Below are positions 17,990 through 27,140 of a stretch of DNA of 64,000 nucleotides, piece by piece. Position 1 is the stretch's first letter; each line of letters begins with the position of its first letter. The notes under the pieces are model-generated. The model did not search any database, was not told the DNA's origin, and was given only the letters and a program-made list of their open reading frames with translations. This stretch comes from Tritonibacter horizontis. Its GTDB lineage: Bacteria; Pseudomonadota; Alphaproteobacteria; Rhodobacterales; Rhodobacteraceae. Where the stretch lies: contig NZ_LPUY01000012.1 in assembly GCF_001518015.1 (NCBI RefSeq), positions 124,001 to 188,000 of the forward strand. Reading direction: 5' to 3'. The position numbers and the translations under genes are program-made.

Positions 17990-18625
17990 TTAGTCTCCGG
18001 GTCGTTCCAAAGCGGTAACACAGTCGAGCACCTCCACCATTTGCCCGTCGGGCCCACGCACCTCGCGGGGGTAGTCGGCGATTTCAACCACCTTCCAATC
18101 GTGCAGGGCAAGAGCGTCAGCCACGTCCTGCGCCGTCGGAATCTGGATCTCCGGATCGGTCCAGGCCCAGGGGGCAAGGCTTCCATGTCCCGCGATCAGC
18201 AGCAGTCCACCTGGCGCGACGAGGGTTGCAGCAGCACGCAGCACGGCGGCGCGGTCGAAATCCAGTGGCGAGTGGGTGAACATCGACAGGACAAGGTCGA
18301 AGGCACCATCGGGCAGGCTTTGGGACAGGTCATGGCGCGCGCAGGTGATTTTCTCCGCGACGCCAGCGGCCTGGGCATTTTGCTCCACTGCCTTCAGGGC
18401 GGCGGGCGAGACATCGACGGCGACCCCCTGCCACCCTTGCCGGGCAAGCCAGACCACATCGTCGCCGCGCCCGCAGCCAAGATCCACGGCCCGACCGGCA
18501 AGACGCCCCGCGACCAGACGCGCCAGCACGGCGGTGGGCGTGCCGCTGCTGGGCCGGGTCATCCCGGTCCAATGGCGATCCCAGAAACTTTCAGGGGTGT
18601 CGGTGTCGAGGACAGGAGGTCTCAT
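17990..18625 (-). CDS. Class I SAM-dependent methyltransferase
   Basis: The 211-residue enzyme has motif I AVDLGCGRGDDVVWLA, motif II GVAVDVSP, a motif IV region FDLVLSMFTHSP and APGGLLLIAGHG. It resembles TehB/thiopurine-like small-molecule methyltransferases. Its ATG at 18625 overlaps the stop of the efflux pump gene (ATGA). A much longer open frame extends upstream to 20167 but is only a shadow of the pump. Pairing with a drug efflux pump and a small regulator suggests detoxification of a small compound; the substrate is unknown. Confidence 0.85.
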   Translation of the reverse strand: MRPPVLDTDTPESFWDRHWTGMTRPSSGTPTAVLARLVAGRLAGRAVDLGCGRGDDVVWLARQGWQGVAVDVSPAALKAVEQNAQAAGVAEKITCARHDLSQSLPDGAFDLVLSMFTHSPLDFDRAAVLRAAATLVAPGGLLLIAGHGSLAPWAWTDPEIQIPTAQDVADALALHDWKVVEIADYPREVRGPDGQMVEVLDCVTALERPGD

Positions 18626-20016
18626 GCGGTTTCCTTTCTGTGGTTGAGCAGGCTGCCAAGGCCGAGAAGGGTAAAGAGGGTGAACGGATAGATGCAGGCC
18701 GCCATCAAGGCCAACAGCGGCGCTGCGGTTGTCAAAAAGCCGAAGTAGACGCTGCCAACGATGGCGATGCCAAGTGCGGCGCCGATTTGCTGGAAGGCCT
18801 GCACCGCGCCCGAAGCGGCACCGGATTCCGCCGCCGGGGCGGTGGCCATCACCGACTGGAACAGCGCCACCACCACCGTTCCCATGCCGAGTCCACAGAT
18901 CAGCAGCGGCGCCGTCAGGTGCCATGACGCGATGCCCGCGCCGGCCTGCCAGAGCACCAGCGCCGTCAGCGCCAGGCCTGTCGCCAGCGCCCCCGTGCCA
19001 AGACCAATCCGCCCGGACAGGGGCCAATCGCCCAGGCGGGCGGCATTCATCGAGGCCACCATGACCCCAACCGGAAACGCTGCCGTCGCAAGGCCGCTTT
19101 GCAGTGGTGTCAGACCGAGACCCGATTGGAGGTAAACGCTCAACACGAGAAAGAAGCCCGGGATCCCGGAAAAGACAAATACGACCCGGACCAGGCCCTG
19201 CAAAAACGCCGAATTGCGCAACAGACTGGTGGGGATGAGGACGGCCGCACCGTGGCGCCCCCGGCGCAGCATATGGCTGACCGTCAGTCCCGCCAGCGGT
19301 ATCGCGGCGACCAGAAGCGCCATCATCTGCCACGGCCAATCCAAGGCGCGCCCCTCGATCAACGGCAGCACGAGGCAGACCGTCGTCAGCGCAAACAGCA
19401 GTGTGCCGACCCAATCGACCTGACGCGAAACACCCCTGTCGGCCGGAACCGTAAGCCCTGCGCCAATGATGGCCACGGCCCCCAATGGCACATTGACAAG
19501 GAAGATCACCCGCCAATGCAGCCCCCAGGGGTCGAGGGCGATCAATCCGCCTCCGACAACCGGCCCGGCAACCGCGGCGAGGCTCGACAGCGCGGCAAAC
19601 AGGCCGATAATTCGGGTCTTTTCTTCGGGCGGAAAGGTGACGTGCAAGATCGCCAGCACCTGCGGCACCATCAGGGCCGCAGACAGACCCTGCACCAAGC
19701 GTGCACCGATCAGCATGGTGATGCTCGTGGCCCCGGCGCAGGCCGCGGAGGCGAGAGTAAAGCCGAGCATCCCCCAGATGAACAGAGGCTTGCGCCCCCA
19801 ACTGTCCCCGAACCGGCCCATCGGCAACAGCCCGACCGCCAGCGCCAGAACATAGATCACAGCCACCCATTCCAACTGGGTCGGCGTCGCGCCCAAATCG
19901 GTCTGGATGCGCGGCAGGGCGACAGTGACAATGGTCACATCTAGCAGATTCATAAAACTGCCAAGGCAAAGGAAACCCATGGCAAGCCATCGGGTCCGAG
20001 AAACGGTCACGGTCAT
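18622..20016 (-). CDS. DHA2-type MFS multidrug efflux transporter
   Basis: The 464-residue protein has about 14 hydrophobic segments. LDVTIVTVALPRIQTDLG in helix 1 carries the acidic motif typical of the EmrB/QacA family, GRFGDSWGRKPLF is MFS motif A, and GPVVGGGLI is the antiporter motif C. It likely exports a toxic compound by proton antiport. ATG 20016 is used because it starts the standard short N terminus (MTVTVSRTRWLAMGF); upstream frame extension has no protein character. Divergent regulator at 20120. Confidence 0.88.
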   Translation of the reverse strand: MTVTVSRTRWLAMGFLCLGSFMNLLDVTIVTVALPRIQTDLGATPTQLEWVAVIYVLALAVGLLPMGRFGDSWGRKPLFIWGMLGFTLASAACAGATSITMLIGARLVQGLSAALMVPQVLAILHVTFPPEEKTRIIGLFAALSSLAAVAGPVVGGGLIALDPWGLHWRVIFLVNVPLGAVAIIGAGLTVPADRGVSRQVDWVGTLLFALTTVCLVLPLIEGRALDWPWQMMALLVAAIPLAGLTVSHMLRRGRHGAAVLIPTSLLRNSAFLQGLVRVVFVFSGIPGFFLVLSVYLQSGLGLTPLQSGLATAAFPVGVMVASMNAARLGDWPLSGRIGLGTGALATGLALTALVLWQAGAGIASWHLTAPLLICGLGMGTVVVALFQSVMATAPAAESGAASGAVQAFQQIGAALGIAIVGSVYFGFLTTAAPLLALMAACIYPFTLFTLLGLGSLLNHRKETA

Positions 20017-20073
20017 CTGGAAACTCTGGTATTTGGGGCGAATCTTTCGTAACATCATATGACACGTATAAGG

Positions 20074-20092
20074 ACGAGAGGTCAACTCTCGT
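20074..20092. promoter_or_regulatory. Inverted repeat, candidate operator for efflux pump/regulator
   Basis: ACGAGAG (20074-20080) and CTCTCGT (20086-20092) are exact reverse complements with a 5-base spacer, placed between the divergent pump (20016) and regulator (20120) starts. A nearby partial repeat GTATCAT occurs twice (about 20091 and 20103). Confidence 0.5.
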
Positions 20093-20119
20093 ATCATCAA
20101 AAGTATCATGAGAGGTGCC

Positions 20120-20524
20120 ATGCGAACCGACAGCCGACTTCCCCGCGTTTTGCACGCGTTGTTGCATTTGGCGGAAATGGATCGTCCCGCGACATCGGAG
20201 GAGATCGCCGGCATGCTGGAGACAAATGCCACAGTGGTGCGGCGCACGCTTGCCGGGTTACGAAATGCTGGGCTGCTCAGCTCCACCAAGGGGCATGGCG
20301 GCGGGTGGAGCCTGTCGCGGCCGTTAGAGGACATATCTCTGCTGGATCTGTACAGGGCGCTCGGCTCGCCGGAGCTCTTTGCGATCTCTCCCGATGAGGG
20401 CCAACCCAGTTGCCTGCTGGCGCGGGCGGCAAACAGCGCAACAAACGACGCACTTCACGCGGCGCGCCAGGTCTTCGAAGCGCGTCTGACCGCTTTCACC
20501 GTTGCCGAGATCGTCAGGACATAA
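20120..20524 (+). CDS. Rrf2-family transcriptional regulator
   Basis: The 134-residue protein has an N-terminal winged HTH of Rrf2 type: LHALLHLAEMDRPATSEEIA, NATVVRRTLAGLRNAGLL, then the wing GHGGGWSLSRP. There is one mid-chain cysteine (PSCLLA) rather than the three-cysteine cluster of IscR/NsrR, so iron-sulfur sensing is unlikely. ATG 20120 follows AGAGG at good spacing; a further ATG at 20108 is possible. It is divergent from the efflux pump and methyltransferase, which it probably represses. Confidence 0.85.
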   Translation: MRTDSRLPRVLHALLHLAEMDRPATSEEIAGMLETNATVVRRTLAGLRNAGLLSSTKGHGGGWSLSRPLEDISLLDLYRALGSPELFAISPDEGQPSCLLARAANSATNDALHAARQVFEARLTAFTVAEIVRT

Positions 20525-20614
20525 CAGCGCATGGCCCCGTGTTGGGGTCAGTTGCATACCATGGTCGAGCGCAAGAAGTGCCCTGAGCAGGCGGACGGCC
20601 TGTGCGTTGCAGTC

Positions 20615-21505
20615 TCACTCAGGCCTGGGGATTGCGTCACAGGTTTGGCAGAAGTCGAAGATGTCGCCGGCGCGGGTCAGCCAGATCTCGTCGCGATGCG
20701 CGCAGATATGCTGCAACACGCGGCGCAGGGCGCGCAGGCGGAAGGGTTGACCGACAAGATAGGGGTGCAGGGCGATGCCCATGACGAGTGGCTGCGCAAC
20801 CGATTGCGCGCGCATCTCGTCGAAATTCTCCTGCACTATTTGAGCAAAAGCATCCGCCCCGTCCTTGCGCCCGACGATGGAGGGGATGTCGTTGGCTTCC
20901 TGCGGATAGGGGATCGACAACAGCGGGCCATGCGCCGTGCGCATCCAAACCGGCTGGTCGTCCATCGCCCAATTGAGGGTGTAGTCATAGCCTGCCGCCT
21001 TCAGCAGGTCCGGCGTCACGGGGCTTTCCGCGATCCAGGGAGAGAGCCAGCCGCGCGGCGCGACGCCTTCCGCACGGGTCAGGACATCGGTTGCTTCAGC
21101 GATCAGTGCGGCCTCTTCCGCCTCCGACAACACGCTTTGACGTTCGGAATTGGTGCGGCCATGGCCGACGATCTCGTCGCCGCGCGCCCGGTGTGCGTCC
21201 ATCAGCGCCGGAGCATAGTCGTACATAACGGAATTGGTAAGCACGCTGACGGGCATGTCCAGCGCGTCGAACATCTCCAGCAGCCGCCATGCGCCGACCC
21301 GGTTGCCGTAGTCGCGCCACGCATAGTTGAGCACATCGGGCTGCGGCCCGCCCGGAGCCAGCTCCGCCCCAAGTCCCTCGCCAAAAGCGAAATGCTCAAG
21401 GTTGAGCCCAATGTAGACCGCCAGGCGCTTGCCGCCCGGCCAATCATAGACCGGGCGCTTTGTTATGGCGCTGTAGTCATAGCGTCCATGTGTCTTCAGT
21501 TGCAT
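20615..21505 (-). CDS. Polysaccharide deacetylase-family hydrolase, PuuE-like
   Basis: The 296-residue protein is of the NodB-homology superfamily, of the cytosolic allantoinase-like branch (PuuE). Segments include YGNRVGAWRLLEMFD, EIVGHGRTNSE with metal-site histidine, and RGWLSPWIAESPVTPDLLK. PuuE-like enzymes hydrolyse cyclic ureides without a signal peptide, consistent here. ATG 21505 overlaps the stop of the NTF2-like gene (TGATG); a TTG one codon earlier is less likely. Cotranscription with an NMT1-type importer suggests it opens an imported ring compound. Confidence 0.75.
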   Translation of the reverse strand: MQLKTHGRYDYSAITKRPVYDWPGGKRLAVYIGLNLEHFAFGEGLGAELAPGGPQPDVLNYAWRDYGNRVGAWRLLEMFDALDMPVSVLTNSVMYDYAPALMDAHRARGDEIVGHGRTNSERQSVLSEAEEAALIAEATDVLTRAEGVAPRGWLSPWIAESPVTPDLLKAAGYDYTLNWAMDDQPVWMRTAHGPLLSIPYPQEANDIPSIVGRKDGADAFAQIVQENFDEMRAQSVAQPLVMGIALHPYLVGQPFRLRALRRVLQHICAHRDEIWLTRAGDIFDFCQTCDAIPRPE

Positions 21506-21930
21506 CAAAGAGGGGCCTCCGCAATACCGGCCTTGTCGAGCAGGATTTCTGCGCTGTCGTTCCAGACCTGTGTGCTGACGATCTTGCCGTCGCGCACGAC
21601 GAAGATGTCAATGTAGCGGTTGGTCTCAAAAGCGCTGCCATCCTTCCACTCCCCGTAGAGGTAGCCGGTGTTGTAAACATGCACGTCACCGGTCTCGGCG
21701 TCTAGCGCCGCATCGGTGCGCAGGAATTTCTTCTTCACCCAGGCATAGCGCTTGGCGTTGAAAGCGGTGCATTCGGCAGGTGCGGAAAACCGCCGACCTC
21801 CGGTGAAGGTTATGCTGAGGTCGGCGGCCGTATATTGCGCGGCCCCTTCGGGATCGGGAACCATCGAGCGTTCGAGATAGGCCTCGACGAGGGCCTTGGC
21901 TGCGGCTGCGGAATCGGTGCGGATGTCCAT
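21505..21930 (-). CDS. NTF2/SnoaL-like protein
   Basis: The 141-residue cone-fold protein has an early helix AAAAKALVEAYLERSMVPDPEGAAQY, an FTGGRRFSAPAE region and IDIFVVRDGKIVSTQVWND, which are characteristic of SnoaL-like/ketosteroid-isomerase folds. ATG 21930 follows AAGGAAAG. It is translationally coupled to the deacetylase. It may bind or isomerise a pathway intermediate; no catalytic dyad can be assigned. Confidence 0.75.
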   Translation of the reverse strand: MDIRTDSAAAAKALVEAYLERSMVPDPEGAAQYTAADLSITFTGGRRFSAPAECTAFNAKRYAWVKKKFLRTDAALDAETGDVHVYNTGYLYGEWKDGSAFETNRYIDIFVVRDGKIVSTQVWNDSAEILLDKAGIAEAPL

Positions 21931-22015
21931 AGTGTCTTTCCTTTCGGCGGGCGACAGAGAGCAAAATGCGCCCCGGACAGGTCCGGCGCGCATTCATCTC
22001 CCGGTTCAGGCAGGA

Positions 22016-23041
22016 TCAGTTGAGTGCGACGTCGAGCGTGCGCTCGGCCACCGGCGGCAGGAACGAGCCGTCAAAGATCTCGGAAGCGGCAGGCGTCGCC
22101 TCGAGGCCATAACCCTCGACGATCAGGTCGATCGAGCGCGCCAGACGGGCCTCCACGAGGCCGCCGATACCGGTCTCGGCGGTTTCGCTGTGGTTCATCA
22201 GCTTGGTCAGGGCGAACTCAAGACGGGCGCGCTCAAGTTCGGGATCCACGAGATTATCAAAAGCCACGATCGCCTCGACCGCCACGTCCTGGTCCTTGGT
22301 GATTTCCATCGTCGCCTTGGTCACTGCGCGCACAAGGCCGGCAACAGCGTCAGGATTCTCCGTCAGAAGCGCGCGCGAGACCATCATACCGTTGGAATAA
22401 AGATCCATCCCGTAATCTTCGTAGTTCAGCCAGGTGAAGTCCTTGGCCGGGTCCTTGCGGTTGGCAATCAGGTTGAACCAGCTCGACACGGTGAAGGTAT
22501 AGGCACCGTCGATGTCGCCGCGGATCAGCATAGGTTCTTGCAGGTTCGGCGCGAGGGATTCGTAGGCGACGGTATCAATGTCGATGTCATTCAGGCGCGC
22601 GAAGACCGGGAAGAGCCGGGTCGTCGGCGTGCCCTGCGCACCGCCCAGCGTCAGGCCTTCCAGATCTTTCGGCTTGGTGATGCCGCTTTCTTTGGAAACG
22701 GCAATGGCGAAGGGGGGGCGGTTCCACATCTGGAAGACCATGACCGGTGCCTCCCCCGGGCGGGCGGCGGCATTTTGGATGATCGCGTTAATATCGCCAA
22801 AGCCCGCGTCATAGGCCCCACCCATGATGCGTGTGATTGTCGCGGCAGAGCCTTCGCCCTGGTCGATTGTAACGTTGAGGCCTTCTTCTTCGAAATAGCC
22901 CTTGTTGAGCGCCACGAGAAAGGGCGCGTCGGAGCCTTGCGTCTTCCAGCCCAGCGTGAACCGGATGTCCGTCATCTCGGCGAAAGCCGGGACGGCACTG
23001 AGCATGACGCCAAGCACGGCCGAGATCATTGTATGTTTCAT
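22016..23041 (-). CDS. NMT1/SsuA-type ABC substrate-binding protein
   Basis: The 341-residue periplasmic protein has signal peptide MKHTMISAVLGVMLSAVPAFA. FTLGWKTQGSDAPFLVALNKGYFEEEGLN is spread over its first lobe and is characteristic of the NMT1/THI5-like family, which bind sulfonates, pyrimidines and related compounds. ATG 23041 gives the cleanest signal peptide with AAGGG nine bases upstream; ATG 23050 is an alternative. It is third in the importer operon after the ATPase and permease. Confidence 0.87.
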   Translation of the reverse strand: MKHTMISAVLGVMLSAVPAFAEMTDIRFTLGWKTQGSDAPFLVALNKGYFEEEGLNVTIDQGEGSAATITRIMGGAYDAGFGDINAIIQNAAARPGEAPVMVFQMWNRPPFAIAVSKESGITKPKDLEGLTLGGAQGTPTTRLFPVFARLNDIDIDTVAYESLAPNLQEPMLIRGDIDGAYTFTVSSWFNLIANRKDPAKDFTWLNYEDYGMDLYSNGMMVSRALLTENPDAVAGLVRAVTKATMEITKDQDVAVEAIVAFDNLVDPELERARLEFALTKLMNHSETAETGIGGLVEARLARSIDLIVEGYGLEATPAASEIFDGSFLPPVAERTLDVALN

Positions 23042-23114
23042 AATTGTCATCCCTTTTTGGTTGTTTTCAGTTGCAGTTCCGCTCGGGGGGCCTTGTCCCC
23101 GACGGTTCTCTGGG

Positions 23115-23888
23115 TCAGGTGATCGCGATGTCGTTGCCACGGGTGGCCCAACCGGTGATCCGGCGTTCGAGCAGCGAAAATATCGCGTAAAGAATGACCC
23201 CCATCAGCGCGAGCAGGATCAGCCCGGCAAAGACCAGGGAGACCTGGAAATTTGACGAGGCCGTCATCATCACGAAGCCGATCCCCATATTGGAGGCCAC
23301 GGTTTCCGACAGGACCGCCCCGACAAAGGAGAGCGTAATCGCCACCTTCAGCGACGCGAAAAAATAGGGCATCGCGCGTGGCAGCCCGACGTTCCACAGG
23401 ATCTCGGACCGGGAGGCACCCATGGTTTTGAGCACGTCCTCAAGCTCGGGCTCGGTCGTGGCCAAGCCGGTCGCGATGTTCACCACGATCGGGAAGACGC
23501 AGATCACCATGGCCGTCAGGATCGCCGGCGTCGTTCCGGAGCCGAACCACAGCACAAAAATGGGCACGACAGCGACCTTGGGGATCGAAGAGAAACCCAC
23601 CAGCAGCGGATACGCCACGGCGTAGGCCACCTTGGAGGTGCCGACGATCACCCCAAGCGCGACACCGATGGTCACGCCGAATGCGAAACCGATCAACGTC
23701 GTGGAGAGCGTTTGCAGGATATGCGGCCACAGGACCGGGAAGCGGTTGTACATCGTGACGAGGATCTCGGACGGACGCGGCAAAACGAGGTCCGAGACAT
23801 TGAGGATGATGCAAAGCACCTCCCACAGCAGGAAAAACCCGACGATGAGAGAGGTGGAGAGGAAGCGGGTGCGTAGGTTATCTGACAT
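23115..23888 (-). CDS. SsuC/TauC-type ABC transporter permease
   Basis: The 257-residue membrane protein has about six helices. The EAA-type loop TMGASRSEILWNVGLPRAMP docks the ATPase, as in SsuC/TauC/nitrate permeases. It forms the channel for the NMT1-type importer and lies ten bases after the ATPase stop. Confidence 0.9.
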   Translation of the reverse strand: MSDNLRTRFLSTSLIVGFFLLWEVLCIILNVSDLVLPRPSEILVTMYNRFPVLWPHILQTLSTTLIGFAFGVTIGVALGVIVGTSKVAYAVAYPLLVGFSSIPKVAVVPIFVLWFGSGTTPAILTAMVICVFPIVVNIATGLATTEPELEDVLKTMGASRSEILWNVGLPRAMPYFFASLKVAITLSFVGAVLSETVASNMGIGFVMMTASSNFQVSLVFAGLILLALMGVILYAIFSLLERRITGWATRGNDIAIT

Positions 23889-23898
23889 TGGGCGGCCC

Positions 23899-24765
23899 TC
23901 AGGAGCTACGGGCTTGCGCGATCATCTCGCGCAGGTTCTGGGTCATTTCGACGAATTCAGGGCTATAGATCGTGGCGATATCGCGCGGCTGTGGCAGCGT
24001 TACCGGCTCGTCAGAGATCACCCGCCCGGGCCGTGCGCTCATCACGCAGATGCGGCTGGCAAGGAAACCCGCCTCGCGCAGGTCGTGGGTGACAAGCAAC
24101 ACGGTCGGCGCGCGGTCGAGGTAGAGATCCTGCATGATCTGCCAGAGTTCCTCGCGGGTGAACTGGTCGAGCGCTCCGAAGGGCTCGTCGAGCAGCAGCA
24201 GGTCCGGCTCATGGATCAGCGCACGGCACAGGTTGGAGCGTTGCAACATGCCGCCCGAGAGCTGCCACGGAAAGTGATTGGCGAAGTCACCCAGACCCAC
24301 CTGCTTTAGCAATGCGTGCACCCGGTCGCGGAAGGCCCCTTTCTTGTCCTGCCGGTAGCTGCGCTTGAACGGCTCGACGATCTTGAGCGGCATCATGACG
24401 TTCTGCTCGATGGTCAGCCAGGGCAGCATGGTCGGGTTCTGGAACGCCATGCCGATCCGCAGCTTGCGGGCCGCGGCCTCCCGTCCTCCGACAAGCACGA
24501 CGCCCGCAGAGGGTCGGATCAGGTTGCTGACCAGCTTGAGGATCGTCGATTTGCCGCAGCCCGATGGCCCGACAAGGGCGAGGAATTCGCCGGATGCCAT
24601 CTTGAGCGTGGTCGGGGAGAGCGCGGTGACGGCCGTCTCACCGGTGCCAAAGACAACAGAGGCGGCCTGAAGCTCGATCGCCGACCTGGCTCGGACGGAG
24701 GCCGGGGTCGTTTCCGGTGTCGCGATGGGCAAGGTCGGTGCGGGAATATTGGATGTCATGTTCAT
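23899..24765 (-). CDS. SsuB/TauB-type ABC transporter ATP-binding protein
   Basis: The 288-residue ATPase has Walker A ALVGPSGCGKSTIL, Q-loop AFQNPTMLPWLT, signature LSGGMLQRSNLCRAL, Walker B LLLLDEPFGALD and H-loop LVTHDLREA. It opens the importer operon, which continues with permease, binding protein, NTF2-like protein and deacetylase. The first 30 residues are Pro/Thr-rich and precede the ABC domain, so a later start is possible. Confidence 0.9.
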   Translation of the reverse strand: MNMTSNIPAPTLPIATPETTPASVRARSAIELQAASVVFGTGETAVTALSPTTLKMASGEFLALVGPSGCGKSTILKLVSNLIRPSAGVVLVGGREAAARKLRIGMAFQNPTMLPWLTIEQNVMMPLKIVEPFKRSYRQDKKGAFRDRVHALLKQVGLGDFANHFPWQLSGGMLQRSNLCRALIHEPDLLLLDEPFGALDQFTREELWQIMQDLYLDRAPTVLLVTHDLREAGFLASRICVMSARPGRVISDEPVTLPQPRDIATIYSPEFVEMTQNLREMIAQARSS

Positions 24766-24920
24766 GGAGACAGCTTTGCGCGACAGCGCATGTCCTCCGA
24801 AACAAATAAGTAAACGCTCGTTGAATTATAATTGAAGGTGCACGTTTTTTGTGCAGGAAATGGGGCAAATGCATGCAACCTCCCCATATGCCACAGCACA
24901 GACTGCGCGCTTTCGCTGCG

Positions 24921-25583
24921 CTAACTTTGCGATTTCTCTTTCGACACGGCTGCGGCGACCAGCGTCACGACATGGGCGCGCCGAGTCTGCCGCCACTTCG
25001 GGTCTGTCAGATCCGTTCCGAAGGTCGCTGAAAGCGTATGCGCGGCGTTGATGTGATGAGCGCTCAGTGCGACGATGCTGATGTACAGCTGCATCGGGTC
25101 GATCCCGGGCCGGATCTCTCCCGTACCCTCGCCCCGCTTCAGCACCTCCGCAATCTTCTCAATCAGCGGATTCGACAGCCGATTGATTTCAGGCAACTGG
25201 CGAATGTACTGCCCACCGAGCAGGTTTTCGCTGCGGGTGATGGACACAAATGGTGCATTTCCATCAAAGAAATCGAAGGTGAATTCGGCCAGCCGAAGTA
25301 TGGCCTCCCGCGGCGCGAGGGCCGCAAGATTGAGGTCCTCCTCCCGAGAGCGGATCTCCGCATAGATCTTGCGTAGCGCAGCGAGGTAGAGGTCGTCCTT
25401 GCTGCCAAAATAATGGTAGATCAGCCGGGGATTGCATCCAGCGCGGTGCGAGATTTGCTGAATCCTGGCCCCGTCGTAGCCATTCTCCGCAAAGACCGCC
25501 AGCGCGGCCGCCAGGATCTCTCCCTTGGTGCGCTCCGGATCACGCGACCGAGATGCCTGACGATTCGGAGTGCTGCTGTCCAT
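24921..25583 (-). CDS. TetR-family regulator
   Basis: The 220-residue regulator has a TetR HTH (ILAAALAVFAENGYDGARIQ, CNPRLIYHYFGSKDDLYLAAL) in residues 22-70. The C-terminal helical domain has the RutR-like pattern ENLLGGQYIRQLPEI. RutR-type TetR proteins sense pyrimidines, which would suit the ring-hydrolase/importer operon that follows in the same direction, but the ligand is inference. The 155-base gap before the importer genes contains AACGCTCGTT, a weak dyad. Confidence 0.83.
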   Translation of the reverse strand: MDSSTPNRQASRSRDPERTKGEILAAALAVFAENGYDGARIQQISHRAGCNPRLIYHYFGSKDDLYLAALRKIYAEIRSREEDLNLAALAPREAILRLAEFTFDFFDGNAPFVSITRSENLLGGQYIRQLPEINRLSNPLIEKIAEVLKRGEGTGEIRPGIDPMQLYISIVALSAHHINAAHTLSATFGTDLTDPKWRQTRRAHVVTLVAAAVSKEKSQS

Positions 25584-26082
25584 GGCGCAGAGCTACCAGA
25601 CGCGCCCGCCCTCGCCAAGTCACACCTCGCCTCGCACCACAGCGCCATATGCCTGCACATCCAGAAGGGCACGGTGGGCCCGGTCCAGCACATCATCAAC
25701 GACGCTATACATCCAGGCTCATGACTGCGTTGGCTCAGTCGATCAGATCGCGTCCAGCGGGGTCTGGATGAAGCTCTTTGGGAACATGCTTCGGTTCGTC
25801 GTCAGCGACCGAGGCGGCCAACATGCAGCGCGAGCCAGGTAATCTCTTTGTCCAGCCAGATCAGACGCGATCCGCGCTTTCAAAGTGCATTGTTGTAGCT
25901 GGACCAATTCGTCGGACGGTCGCGGGCAGGGGCGGGCTTGCGCAACTGTCCCGTCCACCCGCATGGTTTCGACATGTGAATCTATACCGCTCAGGGGGCT
26001 GCAACGATATCTCACCAAGGCCATCCTGGCCCTAGTCAGGGGGAAATTTCTGGTCTTTGATGAGGGGATAGATACGCGAATG
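25584..26082. other. Gene-poor region, no recognised feature
   Basis: About 500 bases with only short open frames on either strand. A minus-strand stretch near 25600-25720 reads like a protein tail (VLDRAHRALLDVQAYGAV), but it has no partner and I cannot assign a family. It may be a decayed gene. Confidence 0.5.
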
Positions 26083-27099
26083 TCAGACGCGTTGAGATTT
26101 TCCGGTCAGCAGAGCATTCACCGGTCCGGTCGACCCGCGCACGACGATTTCACCGCGCAGTTTGATATCCTCGGCACTTTCGTCCTCAGCGATCAAGACA
26201 GACACCGCCGCGGCGCCAATCTCGGCCGTTGGCTGTTTCAGCGTCGTCAGCCGTGGCACGATCAACGCGGCAAGATCAATATCGTCAAACCCCGTAACTG
26301 ACAGTTGATCAGGTATCGAAATATCCAGATCGCGCGCGGCACGCATCACCCCAATCGCGATCTGGTCGCTGGCAGCGGCAATGGCGGTTGGGCGCACAGC
26401 CGGGTCCTCTGCCAATATCTCACGGCCGATATCCTCTCCCGACTGATAGTCATAATGCCCGTCATAAAAACGCAACGACGCGTTGGGATCGGCGGCCAGC
26501 TCGCGGGTGAAAAAAGTCGCAAAGCCTTCTTTTCGCGCCCGCCCCACCCGAGTGTTTTGCGGACCGGCAATGTAAGCGATCCGCCGATGACCCAAGCCAA
26601 TCAGGTGTTTTGCCAATTGCGCCGATCCCTCCGCGTGGTGGGTCGAAATCAATGGATAGGTCTGAAATCGCCGGTCCACCGACACAATGGGAATGTCGGT
26701 TTGATATTCTAACCTGCCACTTTCTGACGAGGCGACGATGATCACGCCGCGCGGGGCGCGGTCAAGCAGCGTGGACAATTGCCGCCGCTCAGTGGCTTCA
26801 TCGTCGTGGGAGTTGGCCAGCATCACGGTCAGGTTGCGCATCGCGGCCTCGGCTTCGATACATTTGGCAAGCTGGGCAAAAAACGGGTTTGTGATATCAG
26901 GCACGACGAGGCCAATCACATCAATGCGATTGGTGCGCAGGGCGCGCGCGGAATGGTTTGGCCGGTACCCAAGGGTCTCGATCGCGGCCAAGACCCTTTC
27001 GCGCAAGGCAGCCTTTACAGTGGGGTCGCGGGAGATCACTTTTGAGACCGTGCCCACCGAAACCTCGGCGAGTTTCGCCACATCTTTGATCGTCGACAT
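26083..27099 (-). CDS. rbsR: LacI-family ribose operon regulator
   Basis: The 338-residue repressor has the LacI HTH (TIKDVAKLAEVSVGTVSKVI) and hinge helix HSARALRTNRIDVIGLV. The periplasmic-binding-protein-like core follows (VPDITNPFFAQLAK, GHRRIAYIAGP, AASDQIAIGVMRAARD). It closes the ribose operon. The perfect palindrome TATGAAACGTTTCATA upstream of rbsB is the type of site LacI-family proteins bind, so RbsR likely represses the operon in the absence of ribose. Confidence 0.88.
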   Translation of the reverse strand: MSTIKDVAKLAEVSVGTVSKVISRDPTVKAALRERVLAAIETLGYRPNHSARALRTNRIDVIGLVVPDITNPFFAQLAKCIEAEAAMRNLTVMLANSHDDEATERRQLSTLLDRAPRGVIIVASSESGRLEYQTDIPIVSVDRRFQTYPLISTHHAEGSAQLAKHLIGLGHRRIAYIAGPQNTRVGRARKEGFATFFTRELAADPNASLRFYDGHYDYQSGEDIGREILAEDPAVRPTAIAAASDQIAIGVMRAARDLDISIPDQLSVTGFDDIDLAALIVPRLTTLKQPTAEIGAAAVSVLIAEDESAEDIKLRGEIVVRGSTGPVNALLTGKSQRV

Positions 27100-27140
27100 G
27101 TTCGGCCCCTGCCAAGATAGTCCGTACTGCGTGCCGATCC

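Noticed and set aside
17990-20167. Very long minus-strand open frame covering methyltransferase and efflux pump
   Set aside because: Only the part after 18625 has methyltransferase motifs. The upstream part is Arg/Gly/Pro-rich antisense-like noise and shadows the MFS gene in another frame.
25743-26024. Possible small gene of 93 codons on the minus strand
   Set aside because: No ribosome site, no recognised motif and Arg/Ser-rich composition like noise frames.
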